NCBI RefSeq assembly: GCF_002575655.3
Contig: NC_053040.3
Location: 362,822,267-362,886,266 of the forward strand
Origin: Aegilops tauschii subsp. strangulata
Taxonomy: Eukaryota; Streptophyta; Magnoliopsida; Poales; Poaceae
DNA length: 64,000 nucleotides
Direction of reading: 5' to 3'
The position numbers were made by a program, and so were the translations under genes. Positions 1-10,206 of this stretch are shown here, in pieces; position 1 is the stretch's first letter, and the number at the start of each line of letters is the position of its first letter. Below the pieces are notes generated by a model that did no database searches, had not been told where the DNA came from, and was given only the letters and a program-made list of their open reading frames with translations.

Positions 1-2380
1 GGTATCGGTGGGGGTACTATTTTTTTCGAAGATGCTTCTTACACTTCGTCAGTAATATAGCATAAGTTCCCTGAGCGCGCTTTATCTGTTACAGCCTTAT
101 GGCCTGATTGCCTGGTTATCAGAAACACCGTCGATATTCTCGACAGGTGGAGTACATAACATTTTTCGGCCCTTTACCAAAGAGGGAGAAGCCGACGGTC
201 GGTTAAGACGCGTATAAAGTTTGGGTGAACACAGATATGATATAAGTACTTTGGTACATACAATCATTATACATAATTTTTTTTACCCAAGTCACTTGGG
301 GGCTCTTAAATTTATATGAGCCGTTTTATAATAAGTGTTCTTCTTCTTAGTCGTTGCAAAGTTTTTATTATTATTATTTATCACTCCTTTTTTAGACACG
401 AGTGTGTGGTCACTAGCCGGAGAGCCTAATTTCTCTCTCAAAGCCGCTAGAGTTTAGTTTGCTAAGCTGGCCTAACGAGAAGTACTCCGCCTTCGGGATA
501 GGAGGTTGAAGCCGTAGGCTGACCCGCTTGATGTCTTGAGATAAGATGTGTCATGATAAAGCACGACAGAAGCACATTTTTTTTCTAAGACCAATTTTCG
601 ATTTGGCACCGAACACTTGACCTAGTTCGGGCGTCCAGTTTTTACTGAAGTTTTCGATTTTTCAAGCCTATGGCACTTTTAAACTATTTGTGTGTTTCTA
701 GCATTAGTCTCGTAGTGCAGTGCCGGACACCTTTAGGGATTCGGCAAAAACATTCTCGGACATTGCTGTATATGCATTGGTTTCGAATTGCGTCTTTGGT
801 CAATAGTTGGGTTGCCCGGCTCCTGTGCTTGCCTCCTACGTTCCGCTTTATTCGGCTAGGTGCGCAACGGGAGAACCACTGCGATTGTGCTTCCAGCTAG
901 CATGGTTAAGCATCTCAGTGGAGAAAGCCGAAAACTGACTGTCACAATAAGCGTAAACTGGTCAGCGATCCGATGACTGTGTTAAATGACGGGCCGTTCA
1001 TAATATTGGCCGAAGTGTTTACGGCTTGACCTCGACTGTCGCCGAACACTAACCGGAGGCTAGTAACTGGCCTTCCAACTTTAAGCTCCTATGACTAAGT
1101 GAAAGTTATAAAGCCCGCATATCTGATTGCCTCGTTTCTGCTAACACAACCGCCTCCAGGCACCGAGACGTCGGCTAAGGGTTGTTTTGTTAGTGCGGAA
1201 ACACCCTGCGTAGTATCTACCAAGGGGTAGAAGCCGACGATGGGCCACTTTCAACTGATAAACGGTCGCAATGGAGTCAAAATAATGATGTAAAGTACTT
1301 GGATACATAGAATCATTACACATAATCTGTGATTTTACTCTGGATATCGATCCTTAATTCGGCCACCCATTCCCACATTAAGGCTCGGGGGCTACTGGGC
1401 TTCGTCCTCATTTTTTATAAATATTAAAGGGGCACATCGATCCCCAGATCTGGTGTTGCCACCCGACCAGTGTCTCGGGGGCTACTGCATTACCTATTCA
1501 ATGCAGAAAATCCAAAGTGCTCAGTGTTCGGCTTGATCGAACTATGGGAAGGCGCGTCTTCGGACAATAATAAGTACCATCTTGACCTATCTGGCATCAA
1601 GCTAATATATCACGGCGACTTCTCATGACCCTCTCTCAGGGGCCCGTCCGCTGATCTTTATTATATATTACACTGCGTTTCTATTCCTACGTATGCTGCC
1701 GAGCTAGAAGTTGATCTTCAGGCCGATTTCGCAAATCGGCCTGAGTCTCAGGGGCTACTAGGATCAACAGTTTTATGTTTTCCTTCAGGTGCATCTCGGG
1801 TTTTAGACCGACACACACCTTGAGGGCTACTGGATATACATATACTGGCTATATATCTCGGCAGAGAATAAATTGCACCACCTTGGAAGCAGTCCGGCAT
1901 AAAGCTCGGGCGCCAGTGGCTGGCTCCATAGAGGGCATTTCCGGCATTAGGCACAGCTAAACTCCTTCAACTTTTTAGAACCAAGGTGGTCTATGACACC
2001 TCAGATACAGTCCGGCGTTGGAGCTTGGATATAGTCCGGCGTTGGGGCTCGGATACAGCCCGGCGTTGGTGCTCGGCTGCAAAATATACCTCAAATACAG
2101 TCCGGCGTTGGGGCTTGGACGCAAGAGGACACTGCCGCCCGGGAACAACTTCAAACCCGAGGTGTGGCATAAAAATAACAAGGCATTGATAAAGGCTGGA
2201 AACTTAAAGGGGCTCCTCGGATACCCGACGTGTAAACTCGTCGAATGCATTTTGGCGATCCTCAAGATCGAAGATGAGAAGATTTGTTGAACCAGTTTTC
2301 AAGACCGACAACCGAAGATGAAGAACAGTTCGAAAGAATCGAGGAGCGTCCCCAACTTGAAGACCGGTTCAGGGGGCTAC
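1..2380 (+). mobile_element. Element E: 3' internal part of a Gypsy LTR retrotransposon, 5' end outside window
   Basis: This is noncoding sequence running into the 3' LTR at 2381. Bases about 770-1300 match the spacer of element D (about 62880-63400) in the same orientation, for example the stretch around GTCTTTGGTCAATAGTTGGG (791 onwards here, 62910 onwards in D). That ties E to the A/D family or a close relative. A diverged internal duplication is visible: the block ending ATCATTATACATAA near 275 resembles the block ending ATCATTACACATAA near 1325. No gag, pol or antisense gene is seen here, and the small ORFs have no recognisable content. The region holds five polypurine-tract-like motifs and a 24-bp tandem repeat, listed separately. 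Confidence 0.75.
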
Positions 2381-2382
2381 TG
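1387..2382 (+). repeat. Five dispersed polypurine-tract-like motifs (GGGGGCTACTG type)
   Basis: GGGGGCTACTG or a close variant occurs at 1387-1397, 1477-1487, 1750-1761, 1822-1833 and 2371-2382. Only the last directly abuts the 3' LTR start (TGACGG at 2381) and is therefore the likely functional polypurine tract. The others each sit at the end of a block, often after TCTC or CTCG, as if the tract plus flanking DNA had been duplicated. Confidence 0.7.
2002..2120 (+). repeat. Short tandem repeat, 24-bp period
   Basis: The core TCCGGCGTTGG recurs at 2011, 2035, 2059 (first base changed) and 2101, each preceded by ATACAG or ATATAG. Spacing is 24, 24 and 42 bases. It lies in the 3' untranslated part of element E. 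Confidence 0.85.
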
Positions 2383-2967
2383 ACGGTGTCCTGGACTAGG
2401 GGGTACTCATCACGTCGTCTCCCGATCAGTTGGATTGGGCCGAGGACCCCCATGGCCGTATACTCATGGTCCAGTTCGGACAGCTGCCACATACAAGGAA
2501 GATTCCACAAGACTTGGTGATCAAGACAAGGACTCCTCCCCACCGGCGTATTCAGCTAGGACTCTTGTTATCCTAGGCCTCTGGTGCATTATATAAACCG
2601 AGGCCAGGCTAGTCGATAGAGATATACAACAATCATAATCATAGGCTAGCTTCTAGGGTTTAGCCTCTACGATCTCGTGGTAGATCAACTCTTGTAATAC
2701 TCATATCATCAAGATCAATCAAGCAGGAAGAAGAGTATTACCTCCATCGAGAGGGCCCGAACCTGGGTAAACATTCCTGAGCATTACCGATAAATATTCA
2801 TTCTTTATACGTTAGGTTGGGTTTCAGATGTATATCATTTATTATATGAAACCAAAAAGAAGAAATGACAAGAAATTTGTATATAGATGGAGGAATAAAT
2901 TATCCATCCGCCTTAGACGCATAGTTCGGGACCCCCTACCCGAGATCCGCCGGTTTTGACACCGACA
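2381..2967 (+). mobile_element. 3' LTR of element E
   Basis: The LTR starts TGACGGTGTCC directly after the purine tract AGGGGGCTAC and ends CCGGTTTTGACACCGACA at 2967. The end is shared with the LTRs of A (reverse complement) and D, while the first part differs, so E is a related but separate subfamily. It is 587 bp against 474-480 bp for A and D. The excess is an AT-rich stretch at about 2778-2900 where D has a short GC-rich sequence. A TATA-like box lies at 2590-2597. Confidence 0.8.
2590..2597 (+). promoter_or_regulatory. TATA box of LTR E
   Basis: TATATAAA precedes CCGAGGCC about halfway through the LTR, as in the LTRs of D (58743-58750) and F (58439-58446). It is the probable core promoter for LTR-driven transcription to the right. 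Confidence 0.6.
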
Positions 2968-3145
2968 GCCACCACAAGTGTGGCAAGATTTGGCAAAATT
3001 TTAAGCATATGTCATGTGGACCATATAACTAGAAAAGTGTGGCAAGCCACAATTGCGGCAATGAACCAAACATATGCCTAGGATGTTATGGCATGACTAA
3101 GATTAGGCGTGGCAACCTTAGGCCGAAAACCAAACAGGCCCGTCA
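2968..3145. mobile_element. Probable MITE fragment interrupted by element E
   Basis: The stretch has repeated GTGGCAAG words and ends AAAACCAAACAGGCCC, an ending typical of hAT-type terminal repeats in grasses. The other end is not visible, so it was probably cut by the insertion of E. Classification is from memory only. Confidence 0.3.
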
Positions 3146-3557
3146 TCTCTTAACCAGCAACACCAGATTTTGCCCATGGCAAAATAGTCAACGATGAGAG
3201 ATGTTGGAACCTTCTCTTATCTCAGATATAGTCCCAACACATGATCCTATTCATAGATCATAGAATATTGTGTTTTCATCAAATTAGACTAAACAATCTC
3301 AAAACGAGTAGTGCAATAAGACCTTCCGCGGCAGAGGTGGTATAATATTAAGTACCATCAACCCCACGCAATGCCAACTACTAAGCATATTGCTAAGTTG
3401 TCATAGTATTTAATGAGAAAAGGGAGTACTTAGTATCATAGCATGATATCATATCATATTAAATGAAGTGTTAATTAATATGAGTCATGTAGAATAATAA
3501 ATGAGGCTACCGAAGATACTAACCTATGATGCTATGCACTACCAAGGTAATATAATA
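3146..3557. other. AT-rich intergenic DNA, no gene
   Basis: No coding sequence is supported. ATACTAGTATCAT-like words flank the two MITEs that follow (3861-3880 and 4269-4300), so an older palindromic element may enclose them, but I could not define its ends. Confidence 0.4.
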
Positions 3558-3858
3558 CTCCCTTCGTCCAGTGAAGAGTGTACATCTAGAAATTTAAGGA
3601 CAAATTATGGAGTTAAGTAAAAAATGCATTGGAAAGGTACAAGCCACCATGTCTCTTCTCTTTAATTACCCAACCCCCAATGAGCTAAGTGCATGTAGAA
3701 ATTAAGAAGACCATGTGTAGATTGCTATTGGTCTTGATTACCGTGTGATAAGAGAGAAGTAATTTTTTCTACTTTAAAGTGCATTGGGAAGATAGAAGCA
3801 CACTCTTTTGTGGACAAATTTTGAAGCTAGATGTACACTCTTCACCGGACGGAGGGAG
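3558..3858. mobile_element. Stowaway-type MITE (Tc1/Mariner), 301 bp
   Basis: The two ends form a terminal inverted repeat of about 33 bases: CTCCCTTCGTCC then GTGAAGAGTGTACATCTAG on the left, and its near-exact reverse complement ending GGACGGAGGGAG on the right. It is flanked by TA on both sides (3556-3557 and 3859-3860), the Stowaway target duplication. It has no coding capacity. Its AT-rich interior shows further inverted symmetry. Confidence 0.9.
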
Positions 3859-3879
3859 TACACTAGTATCATATGCATG

Positions 3880-4268
3880 GAGAGATACCATCGTGCACCT
3901 AGGAGCCAGCGCACCCTATATGCACAAAACAATTTAGTAATAAAATTTCCAAAAAATGGAATAAAATATGTCAATATTGTACTCATACAAAAGAGTTGTC
4001 AAGTAATGGCGTTCATGGTATTTTGGGCAGGAAAAACAAAATTGCCATATACAAGTACTCTTCATGCTACTTTGTCCTCCAGTTTTCTGTTTTTTCTTCC
4101 CTGAAGTCAACAGGAATCATTCCTTGGCGAAATTTTTTATACGTGTACAATACTTGATCATACTTGGTTCCAAAAAGCTCCACAATTTTTTTTTATTTTT
4201 TATGCAATTACTAAATTATTTTGCGCATATAGGGTGTGCTGGCACTCGAGAGCCATAGCTTCACGTCA
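3880..4268. mobile_element. Long-inverted-repeat MITE, probably Mutator-like
   Basis: Bases about 3893-3941 are the reverse complement of about 4207-4255, sharing CAGCGCACCCTATATGC and AATTTAGTAA with few mismatches. The flanks CATATGCATG (3870-3879) and CATATGCGTG (4269-4278) form a 10-base direct repeat with one mismatch. A duplication of 9-10 bases points to the Mutator superfamily. It is noncoding. Confidence 0.65.
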
Positions 4269-4278
4269 CATATGCGTG

Positions 4279-6057
4279 ATACTAGTATATGATACTTCAT
4301 ATTACGAACAACCTAATAAATATCAATCATATCCAAGGATACAAGGCATTTGGATAGTTATATTTACACATTTAACTTGCACTAAGAGAAGGTGTGAAGA
4401 GTAAGAGATGGTGGCCTAAAGGAAAATCAGGAGTGATGGTGTAAATTTTTTGTTGGAGCAGAAATCCGCTAGAAACAGTGTACACTAGGGGCTACCGCAT
4501 TGTTCTTCACTAGCGGGATTAACTATTTTCTCTCTAGCAGATTATTATGGCCAGTTATTTTGTCATGGTTTTATCCACGTTAGCACGGGTTTAATTTATG
4601 TTCCGGTTGTGTTTTTTTATTCATATAGCGTGTTGGCGTGTCAGGCTGTTGTTGCAGACAATATTTGTTTCGAGAGAAGAATGGAGTTATTCGCTTGTGG
4701 TTGTGGTGTCCTTACATGGTTCAGCCTCACTGTCCATCGGTGATGCTTGTGTGAGCCCCTTGGAAGCTCATATTCCACGCTGATATCATAGTATTGTTGC
4801 TATAAACTGACATAGACCGGTCCATGATGCTTTCGCTCAGCTCGGCTCCCTTCTCCACTTGCTCGTTTAGTTTTTTCAGCCTGCTCCAAATGCTAGTTCA
4901 GATTAACCTGCTATCATTTTCTTATTTGAAATAGTTCGCTAATCAAAAGATGTTTATGGATTTTTTTTCAAAACTTGCAAATTAAAAAATCATAAACTTT
5001 AGAAATGCTCAAGAATTTTAAAATGTTCATGGATTTCAAATCTTCTTTGTGATTTTTTAAAAAAGTTCATAAATTAAAAAATGTTCACCGACTTTAAAAT
5101 TGTTCGTGAGCTTTCAAAATATTCACATATTTAAGAAATGCTCACAAATTGGAAAATATGATCATGGGCCTTCAAAACATTCTTGTTTTTCTTAAATGTT
5201 CATGAAATAAATGTGAAAAACAAAAAAATAGAAAGAGAAGTAAAATTACAAAACAAAAAAGATAAAGATACAAAACATGAAAAGTAAAACTATTAAAACC
5301 AATAGAGACAAGAAGGAAAAAAAAATTAAAAACCATGGAATACCTTCTAGAACCTTCTGAAAACCAGAAAAATCGACTAATGCATTACGGCTATATAAAT
5401 GTTTTATATTCTCAAACAGTCGTACAACCCCTTATAAGCGGGGTCCATAGCGCCCCCCACAGCACCCGATGCACCAGGAGGCTCTAAATTGAGGGAGCTT
5501 AGTATCTCGACACATGCTAACGAATTTGGAGCCTCCCGCTAAGTGAGCATATATATGAAAACCACTTAAGTGGGCTCATTGCTTGGGTGCACCTGGTTAG
5601 TTTAATCACCTAATCTTTGTGTAGGCGTGTACTTATATGGAAACCATCAAGTTTGCTTTGGAGCAAATGCTCGCTTTTCAAAATATGATTTTCCTTCATG
5701 TCAAAGAAAAAGAGTTGAGTTTCCACTTAATCAAAAAATATATATTCTCACATGCTAATGAATTAAGTGGTTTCTAGATTTCAATTTTCTTGAAAATTCC
5801 AATTCATCTACAAGTTGTGCAGAAATAACAAAATCTAGCACTTTTTGTCAAAAGATTATTTGGTATTCTAGCTTTCCACCAAGACCTCTTGACAATGAAT
5901 TTTCTACAAAAAATGTTGGCACATGCTCACTTCAACATATACACACCACATTTTATGGACGTTTTCAAAATTTAACAACCCAGTTTCAAGCTTGTGCTTG
6001 TTTGTTTCAAGAAGTGATAACATCAGCCTTTGTATCATTGTACATCCATGTTTATTA
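4279..6057. other. AT-rich repetitive DNA without genes
   Basis: No ORF has recognisable content. About 4940-5240 is an irregular repeat of words like AAAAATGTTCATGAA alternating with TTTTAAAA, a pattern common in unclassified Triticeae repeats. About 5400-5540 has a GC-richer block containing AGCGCCCCCCACAGCACCC, which resembles a DNA-transposon end. I could not set element boundaries. Confidence 0.4.
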
Positions 6058-6133
6058 CTCTTTTTATCCTAAAATAAGTGTCACTGATCTAGTACGGTGC
6101 TAAATCAGCATAGTTATTTTCGGACGTAGGAAG
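6058..6133. mobile_element. Small degenerate Stowaway-type MITE
   Basis: The ends CTCTTTTTATCCTAAAATAA and the reverse complement of TTATTTTCGGACGTAGGAAG form an imperfect inverted repeat. TA lies on both sides (6056-6057 and 6134-6135). The 76-bp length fits the smallest Stowaway elements, but divergence makes the call moderate. Confidence 0.55.
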
Positions 6134-6190
6134 TACTAAACATGTTCGAACTTTCAAAATAATCAAACAGGAAGACCACGACCGGTCGTA

Positions 6191-6841
6191 ATGTTTTACA
6201 TGACTCATTCACAAAGACCGTCACATTCCTCGAGATGGCCTATTTCGGTCCTGGCAATTGCAAACAATTTTCATCAAGCCAACTTAAAAATTCGTGGTGT
6301 ACATGAACATAAATGGAGCAAGCCGGAACCCAAGTTTGTGAAGCTAAACGTGGATGCCTCTTTCCATATGGATGAGGGTGCAGGAGGCATTGCAGCTGTT
6401 CTTAGAGACAATAATGGTAATTTTTTGGCGGCACAATGTTGGTTTATACTTTACGCAGCAGATGTGGTGACAACGGAGGCTATGGTTATGCGTGATGGAC
6501 TCATCTTTGCAAACTCTCTCGGGTTCCCTCGAGTGGAAGCTGAGTCTGACTCTTTGATGGTAATTGATTATTATGCTGGACAGATAAGATGGTGGGATGC
6601 TGCGGCAATGATCTTTGCGGATTGTGTGGACGTGTCTTCGTCAATCGGGAAGGTCAAATTTAAACATTGTTATCGTTCTTCTAATGAAGCGACGCATGTG
6701 CTAGCTAATCATGGTTTTTTAATAAGATTTCTAATAGTTGGACAGGGAGCCTCCGGGCTGCCTAATTCCAAACCTTGTGGACGATATAATCCCTGTTTAA
6801 TTTTAATAAAACTAGCCATGATAGCCTTCCTAGAAAAAAAC
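6191..6841 (+). pseudogene. 5'-truncated LINE: C-terminal RNase H domain and 3' end
   Basis: The reading frame encodes the RNase H domain (RVT_3 type) found at the C-terminus of some plant LINE ORF2 proteins. Visible landmarks are WSKPEPKFVKLNVDASF with the first catalytic Asp, the Glu in TTEAMVMRDG, the Asp in EAESDSLMV, and the closing ATHVLANHG. No reverse transcriptase lies upstream, so the copy is 5'-truncated, as expected from target-primed integration. The 3' end has AATAAA at 6805-6810 and an A run at 6833-6840. The open frame continues beyond the domain by chance. It is probably a dead insertion. Confidence 0.8.
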
Positions 6842-6891
6842 ACTCCAAATATCCTTTGTCTTTTTTTTGAGAACTCCAAATATCCTTTGTC
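6842..6891 (-). repeat. Minimal retroposition footprint: 12-nt insert between 19-bp direct repeats
   Basis: ACTCCAAATATCCTTTGTC occurs at 6842-6860 and again at 6873-6891. The 12 bases between are TTTTTTTTGAGA, which on the minus strand read TCTC followed by eight A. This is the form expected from a LINE-machinery insertion truncated almost to its A tail, with its target-site duplication intact. Confidence 0.75.
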
Positions 6892-7084
6892 GAAAAAGCA
6901 ACGATCCCGACCCAACATGCTGCGCGTACAAGGCCGAATTACCGAACACCGATCCACCCGGTCACATCAGCGGCACGTTATAGCGTGGGGGCCCCGAGAC
7001 ATCTAGCCTAGATCATGCTAACGACTTCTTGTCTGCTGCTTGTCTATGGACATCTGGACGTGTCGTCTCCACTGTTCACCCTAA

Positions 7085-8875
7085 GGCCAACTCCACCGTC
7101 CGACCCCATTCTGTCCGGCCCCGTCCGTTTGGGGTAAAAAAAACAAACAGATCGGCCCGGCGCGCGACGGCCCGGATTTATCGGATCCGTTTTGTGTCCG
7201 GGCCGGCCCATTTCGAGCGCAAACATGCGCCGGGTTTGGGTCGCGGCGGACACCAAACGGACGCGCGCCTCGTCCGCGTCAGGGCTGCGTGGCAAGCGGC
7301 CACCTACCTCCCACCCGCCCACATCAATGCGCACGCGCGGGCGGCCCCGCTTGTCATTCGCCCAGCCGAACAGTCGCGGTCCTTCTTTAATGGGGAACCC
7401 GTGGACCAATCGTCGTCCACACTCCCACTCCACCCCGCGGCCTCCTCGAAACCCGACAGCACCAAAACCCTAGCCTCGAACTCGCCGGCCGGCCGCCTCG
7501 CAACCATGGGCTTCTGGAACCACGGCAGCAAGGGGAAGCACGACCGCGAGGCCGGCTCCTCCTCGGGACGCTGCCACGGCTCCATGAAGAAGGAGGAGCC
7601 CGCATCACCGCCGCGCACCTCCCGTCGAGCCCCCGCGCCTGCCCCCTTCACCATCGCCCCTAGGGCCGTCGGCGAGCGCGACCGGCGTACCTGGCCGTGG
7701 ACGTATGCCGGCGGTACTGGGAGACAAGGACGCCGGTCCCGTGGAGCGACATGCACCTCCCCAACAATTGGCACCTCTCCGCCGACCGGGTCCCGATCCC
7801 GCCGGTGCCGATCAGCGGCCGTGCGCGGCGCGATGAGATCGAGCGCCGCCGCCGCCTCCTCCCCGACGACCTCTACTACGACGAGAGGTACGCCCCCGAC
7901 TCCGTGCTCTGGGACACGTGGCTCCACGACGAGCACGACGTGCAGCGCGCGTCCTACTTCGCCGGCACGGTGTCGAGGCCACGACGGCCTCACGCACGCG
8001 CGGGCGTACGCGGGTGCGCGGCCTCACGCACACGCCGTCGCCTTCCCCGTCTCCGTCACCACCTCCACCTCATGACAGCGGAGGAGGAGGCCCGTATCAT
8101 GGCGCGTGCCATGGAGGACTCCATGTACACGCACGATGAGCCCCAATGGGAGGGCCTCGAGGAGATGACGGCCCTCTCCGCGGCCGGCGACGTCGCCATC
8201 CCCGAGCTGGAGATGGTGGCGAAGAAGGAGGTGATGGAGGAGCCGCCGGTGACCGCGTTCCACCCGGGGCTGATGGGCCAGCACTGGAGCTGGTCGTGCA
8301 CGGTTTCGGAGATGGTGGACGCCGTGGGGGGCGTGAACTGGTGCCCCACGCCGCCGCGGTCACCGAAGCGGGACGCCTCGCCACGGAAGGAGGTGGTGCA
8401 GGCACCTGCGACCTTCCAGCCCGCCGCCCCCGTGCACCATGGTCCGCCGGCCCACCTCTGGACGCCGCCGGACTACGTCGACCTCGTCAGCGACGACGAC
8501 GACACCGGCGGCCACTGAAGACGGCGACGGCCGCGGCAGGAGCGCGCGGGCGGCTTTTTTTATTTTGTTTTTATGTTAATTATGGCACTGGGCCGTTTAA
8601 GTGAACCACGAAACTGGGCCGTTTTGTGGCCGTGACCTCAACTTATATTTTAATTTTTTTAACTGCGTTTATTTATTTATTTAGTCATTTTATTTTAGTT
8701 TTCCTATTTCTTTTTAATTACGTCCAACACGGATATGATCTGAAGTACGGCCGCGCGTTGGGCACATCCACGACCCAACGGACAGACGTGGACATGGACG
8801 AACCCATTGCCGTCCCAAAGGGACAAAATCCGGCCAAACCGGACGTCCGTTTGGATTCGTGCGGTGGAGTTGCCC
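7085..8875 (+). mobile_element. K2: PIF/Harbinger-type DNA transposon, non-autonomous, with gene cargo
   Basis: The element begins GGCCAACTCCACCG and ends with the complement of GGGCAACTCCACCG (13 of 14 bases match). It is flanked by TAA on both sides (7082-7084 and 8876-8878), the three-base duplication of the PIF/Harbinger superfamily. GTCCGTTTGG motifs lie just inside both ends. It is 1791 bp and much more GC-rich than its flanks. It encodes no transposase, only the protein described next, so it would need a transposase in trans. Confidence 0.8.
7506..8518 (+). pseudogene. K2 cargo gene, Triticeae repeat-borne protein of unknown function
   Basis: The ATG at 7506 opens MGFWNHGSKGKHDREAG, followed by a KKEEPASPP basic/acidic stretch. 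This frame is lost near 7685-7697, and the homologous continuation (AVDVCRRYWETRTPVPW) is in the next frame, open from 7697 to the stop at 8518. One indel there would explain it; a short intron cannot be excluded. The downstream 273 codons hold a WHLSADRVPIPPVP segment, an arginine-rich stretch, AEEEARIMARAMEDS, the tryptophan-rich WSWSCTVSEMV, and a DLVSDDDDTGGH C-terminus. I remember similar proteins as abundant in Triticeae annotations but know no function. Very high GC distinguishes it from its neighbours. It is probably transposon-carried rather than a host gene. Confidence 0.55.
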
Positions 8876-8878
8876 TAA

Positions 8879-9162
8879 ATCGTAGTACGTGCATTTCTCC
8901 ATCGTCCGCTGATCAATACCTCTACGTACGTACTCCGACGTCTTTATTGATTTGACCGACGATCCCTGTCAGAGTTAATGATCCTTATCAACGTTGCGAC
9001 GTGCTAAGATCACAAAAGGCTGATTCTGCCCACGAACAAACTGGTAAAGCAGCCGACCAATACGCCGCAACGGTTTCTTTGTAGCTGATTACGCCGCAAC
9101 TGTTCCCTGTTCACACGCGCGCGGCGAACACTACGTCAAAATTCCTCCGTGCTCTGCGTTAC
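8879..9162. other. Intergenic DNA, nothing recognised
   Basis: This is a short stretch between K2 and the next LINE, with balanced base composition and no ORF, repeat or terminal structure that I can name. Confidence 0.4.
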
Positions 9163-10030
9163 ATGTACAAATACGTATGTATTCCTTCCGTACGTGCGAG
9201 GAAGCATGCACTGATATACTGTTCACATGCCAGATTGTTTTGGGCAGCAGCCCGGGATTTCTTGGGTTTGAAGTTACCAAGGCTACACCCTGCCACTTGG
9301 GCAAGAGATGTGTTGATGGACGATATCATAGAAGATCAAGACAGATGCAAAATTATCACGATTATGCATGCGATATGGTCTGATCGGAATCGATGGACGC
9401 ATGACAAGGTCGGTTATGATCCAGTTCAGGCGGTAAAGTCAGTTCGCGATGATATTTTAATGCTTGATGTCCCGAAGCCTATGAGTGGCGTGTCAGGAGC
9501 GCAGTGGCGCACGCCGGATGTGGGATGGATCAAGATCAACACGGATGGTGCTATTAACAGCGAAGCTCGGTGTGCGGGAGGGGGTGGGATAGCTCGATCT
9601 CACCTCTCGTTCATGGGAGCATGGAGCAAACCGTTCCCGGGGGTGACAGATCCCCTCGTTGCGGAGGCCTTAGCTCTACGGGAAGGAGTTATCTTCGCTC
9701 AGCTGCGTGGTTTCTCACATGTGCTGATGGAAGTAGATTGTGTAGAGGTTGTCAACCTCTGGTTATCGCGTGACAGTTCGAGGTCAATTGTTGCGCCTAT
9801 TTTAGATGATATTGGGGAGAAGTCTTCATTTTTTATCTCTTTCTCTGTTAGATATGTTCCAAGGGAGGCCAATACTTTGGCAGACTCTTGTGCTAAACGG
9901 GCCTGTTCCTTGTTGGTTTCAGACTGTTGGCTTGAGAGCTGTCCATCTTTTCTTCTTAGTGGCCTGCGGGCAGATTGTAATCACATGTTAGCATTGCAAT
10001 AAAGCTCCCCAAGTTCGTGGCAAAAAAAAA
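9163..10030 (+). mobile_element. 5'-truncated LINE with intact RNase H domain and A tail
   Basis: An open frame of 279 codons covers the C-terminus of a LINE ORF2. It starts inside the zf-RVT region (CSHARLFWAAARDFLG) and passes into an RVT_3-type RNase H domain. All four acidic positions are visible: Asp in IKINTDGAI, Glu in VAEALALREG, Asp in MEVDCVEVV and Asp in EANTLADSCAK. The frame stops near 10002. AATAAA is at 9998-10003 and the A tail at 10022-10030. Reverse transcriptase is absent, so the copy cannot move itself. The uninterrupted frame suggests a fairly recent insertion. The annotated start is arbitrary because the true 5' end is missing. Confidence 0.8.
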
Positions 10031-10041
10031 CTCAAGTCCGT

Positions 10042-10206
10042 GCGAACCATCCTGTGGTTGAAATGGTTAGATGGACAGTGGTATCCCTAGCCCACCAGGG
10101 TTCAAGTCCTGGTGCTCATAGAGGTAGGGTGTGCGTGTGTGCATTCATAGGGGTGAGTGTATGCGCGTTTATATGAGCGCTTGCGTCTGTACTGTGTTAA
10201 AAAAAA
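10042..10206 (+). mobile_element. Au-type SINE, internally deleted copy
   Basis: The tRNA-derived head has a pol III box B (GGTTCAAGTCC at 10099-10109) after GTGGTATCCCTAGCCCACC. The tail GTGTATGCGCG then GCTTGCGTCTGTACTGTGTTAAAA matches the full-length copy at 11109-11410. About 140 bases of the body are missing. The join lies at GGTGCTC, a word present at both deletion borders in the full copy, which suggests a microhomology deletion. ACTCAAGTCCG before and ACTCTCGTCCG after may be a decayed target duplication. Confidence 0.8.

Noticed and set aside
1..2290. Small ORFs of 60-96 codons as genes
   Set aside because: They lie in retrotransposon 3' untranslated sequence, include tandem repeats, and show no conserved content.
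7304..7993. 229-codon minus-strand ORF
   Set aside because: It is a shadow frame of a very GC-rich gene; the composition explains the lack of stops and nothing is recognisable.
7029..8075. 348-codon ORF as a host gene
   Set aside because: Its first 150 codons lie in the transposon's terminal region, and after about 7690 the frame departs from the recognisable protein, which is in the next frame.
10060..10112. tRNA gene suggested by box A and box B motifs
   Set aside because: The motifs belong to the tRNA-derived head of an Au-type SINE. The same body and A tail occur at 11109-11410, and no cloverleaf with an acceptor stem is seen.
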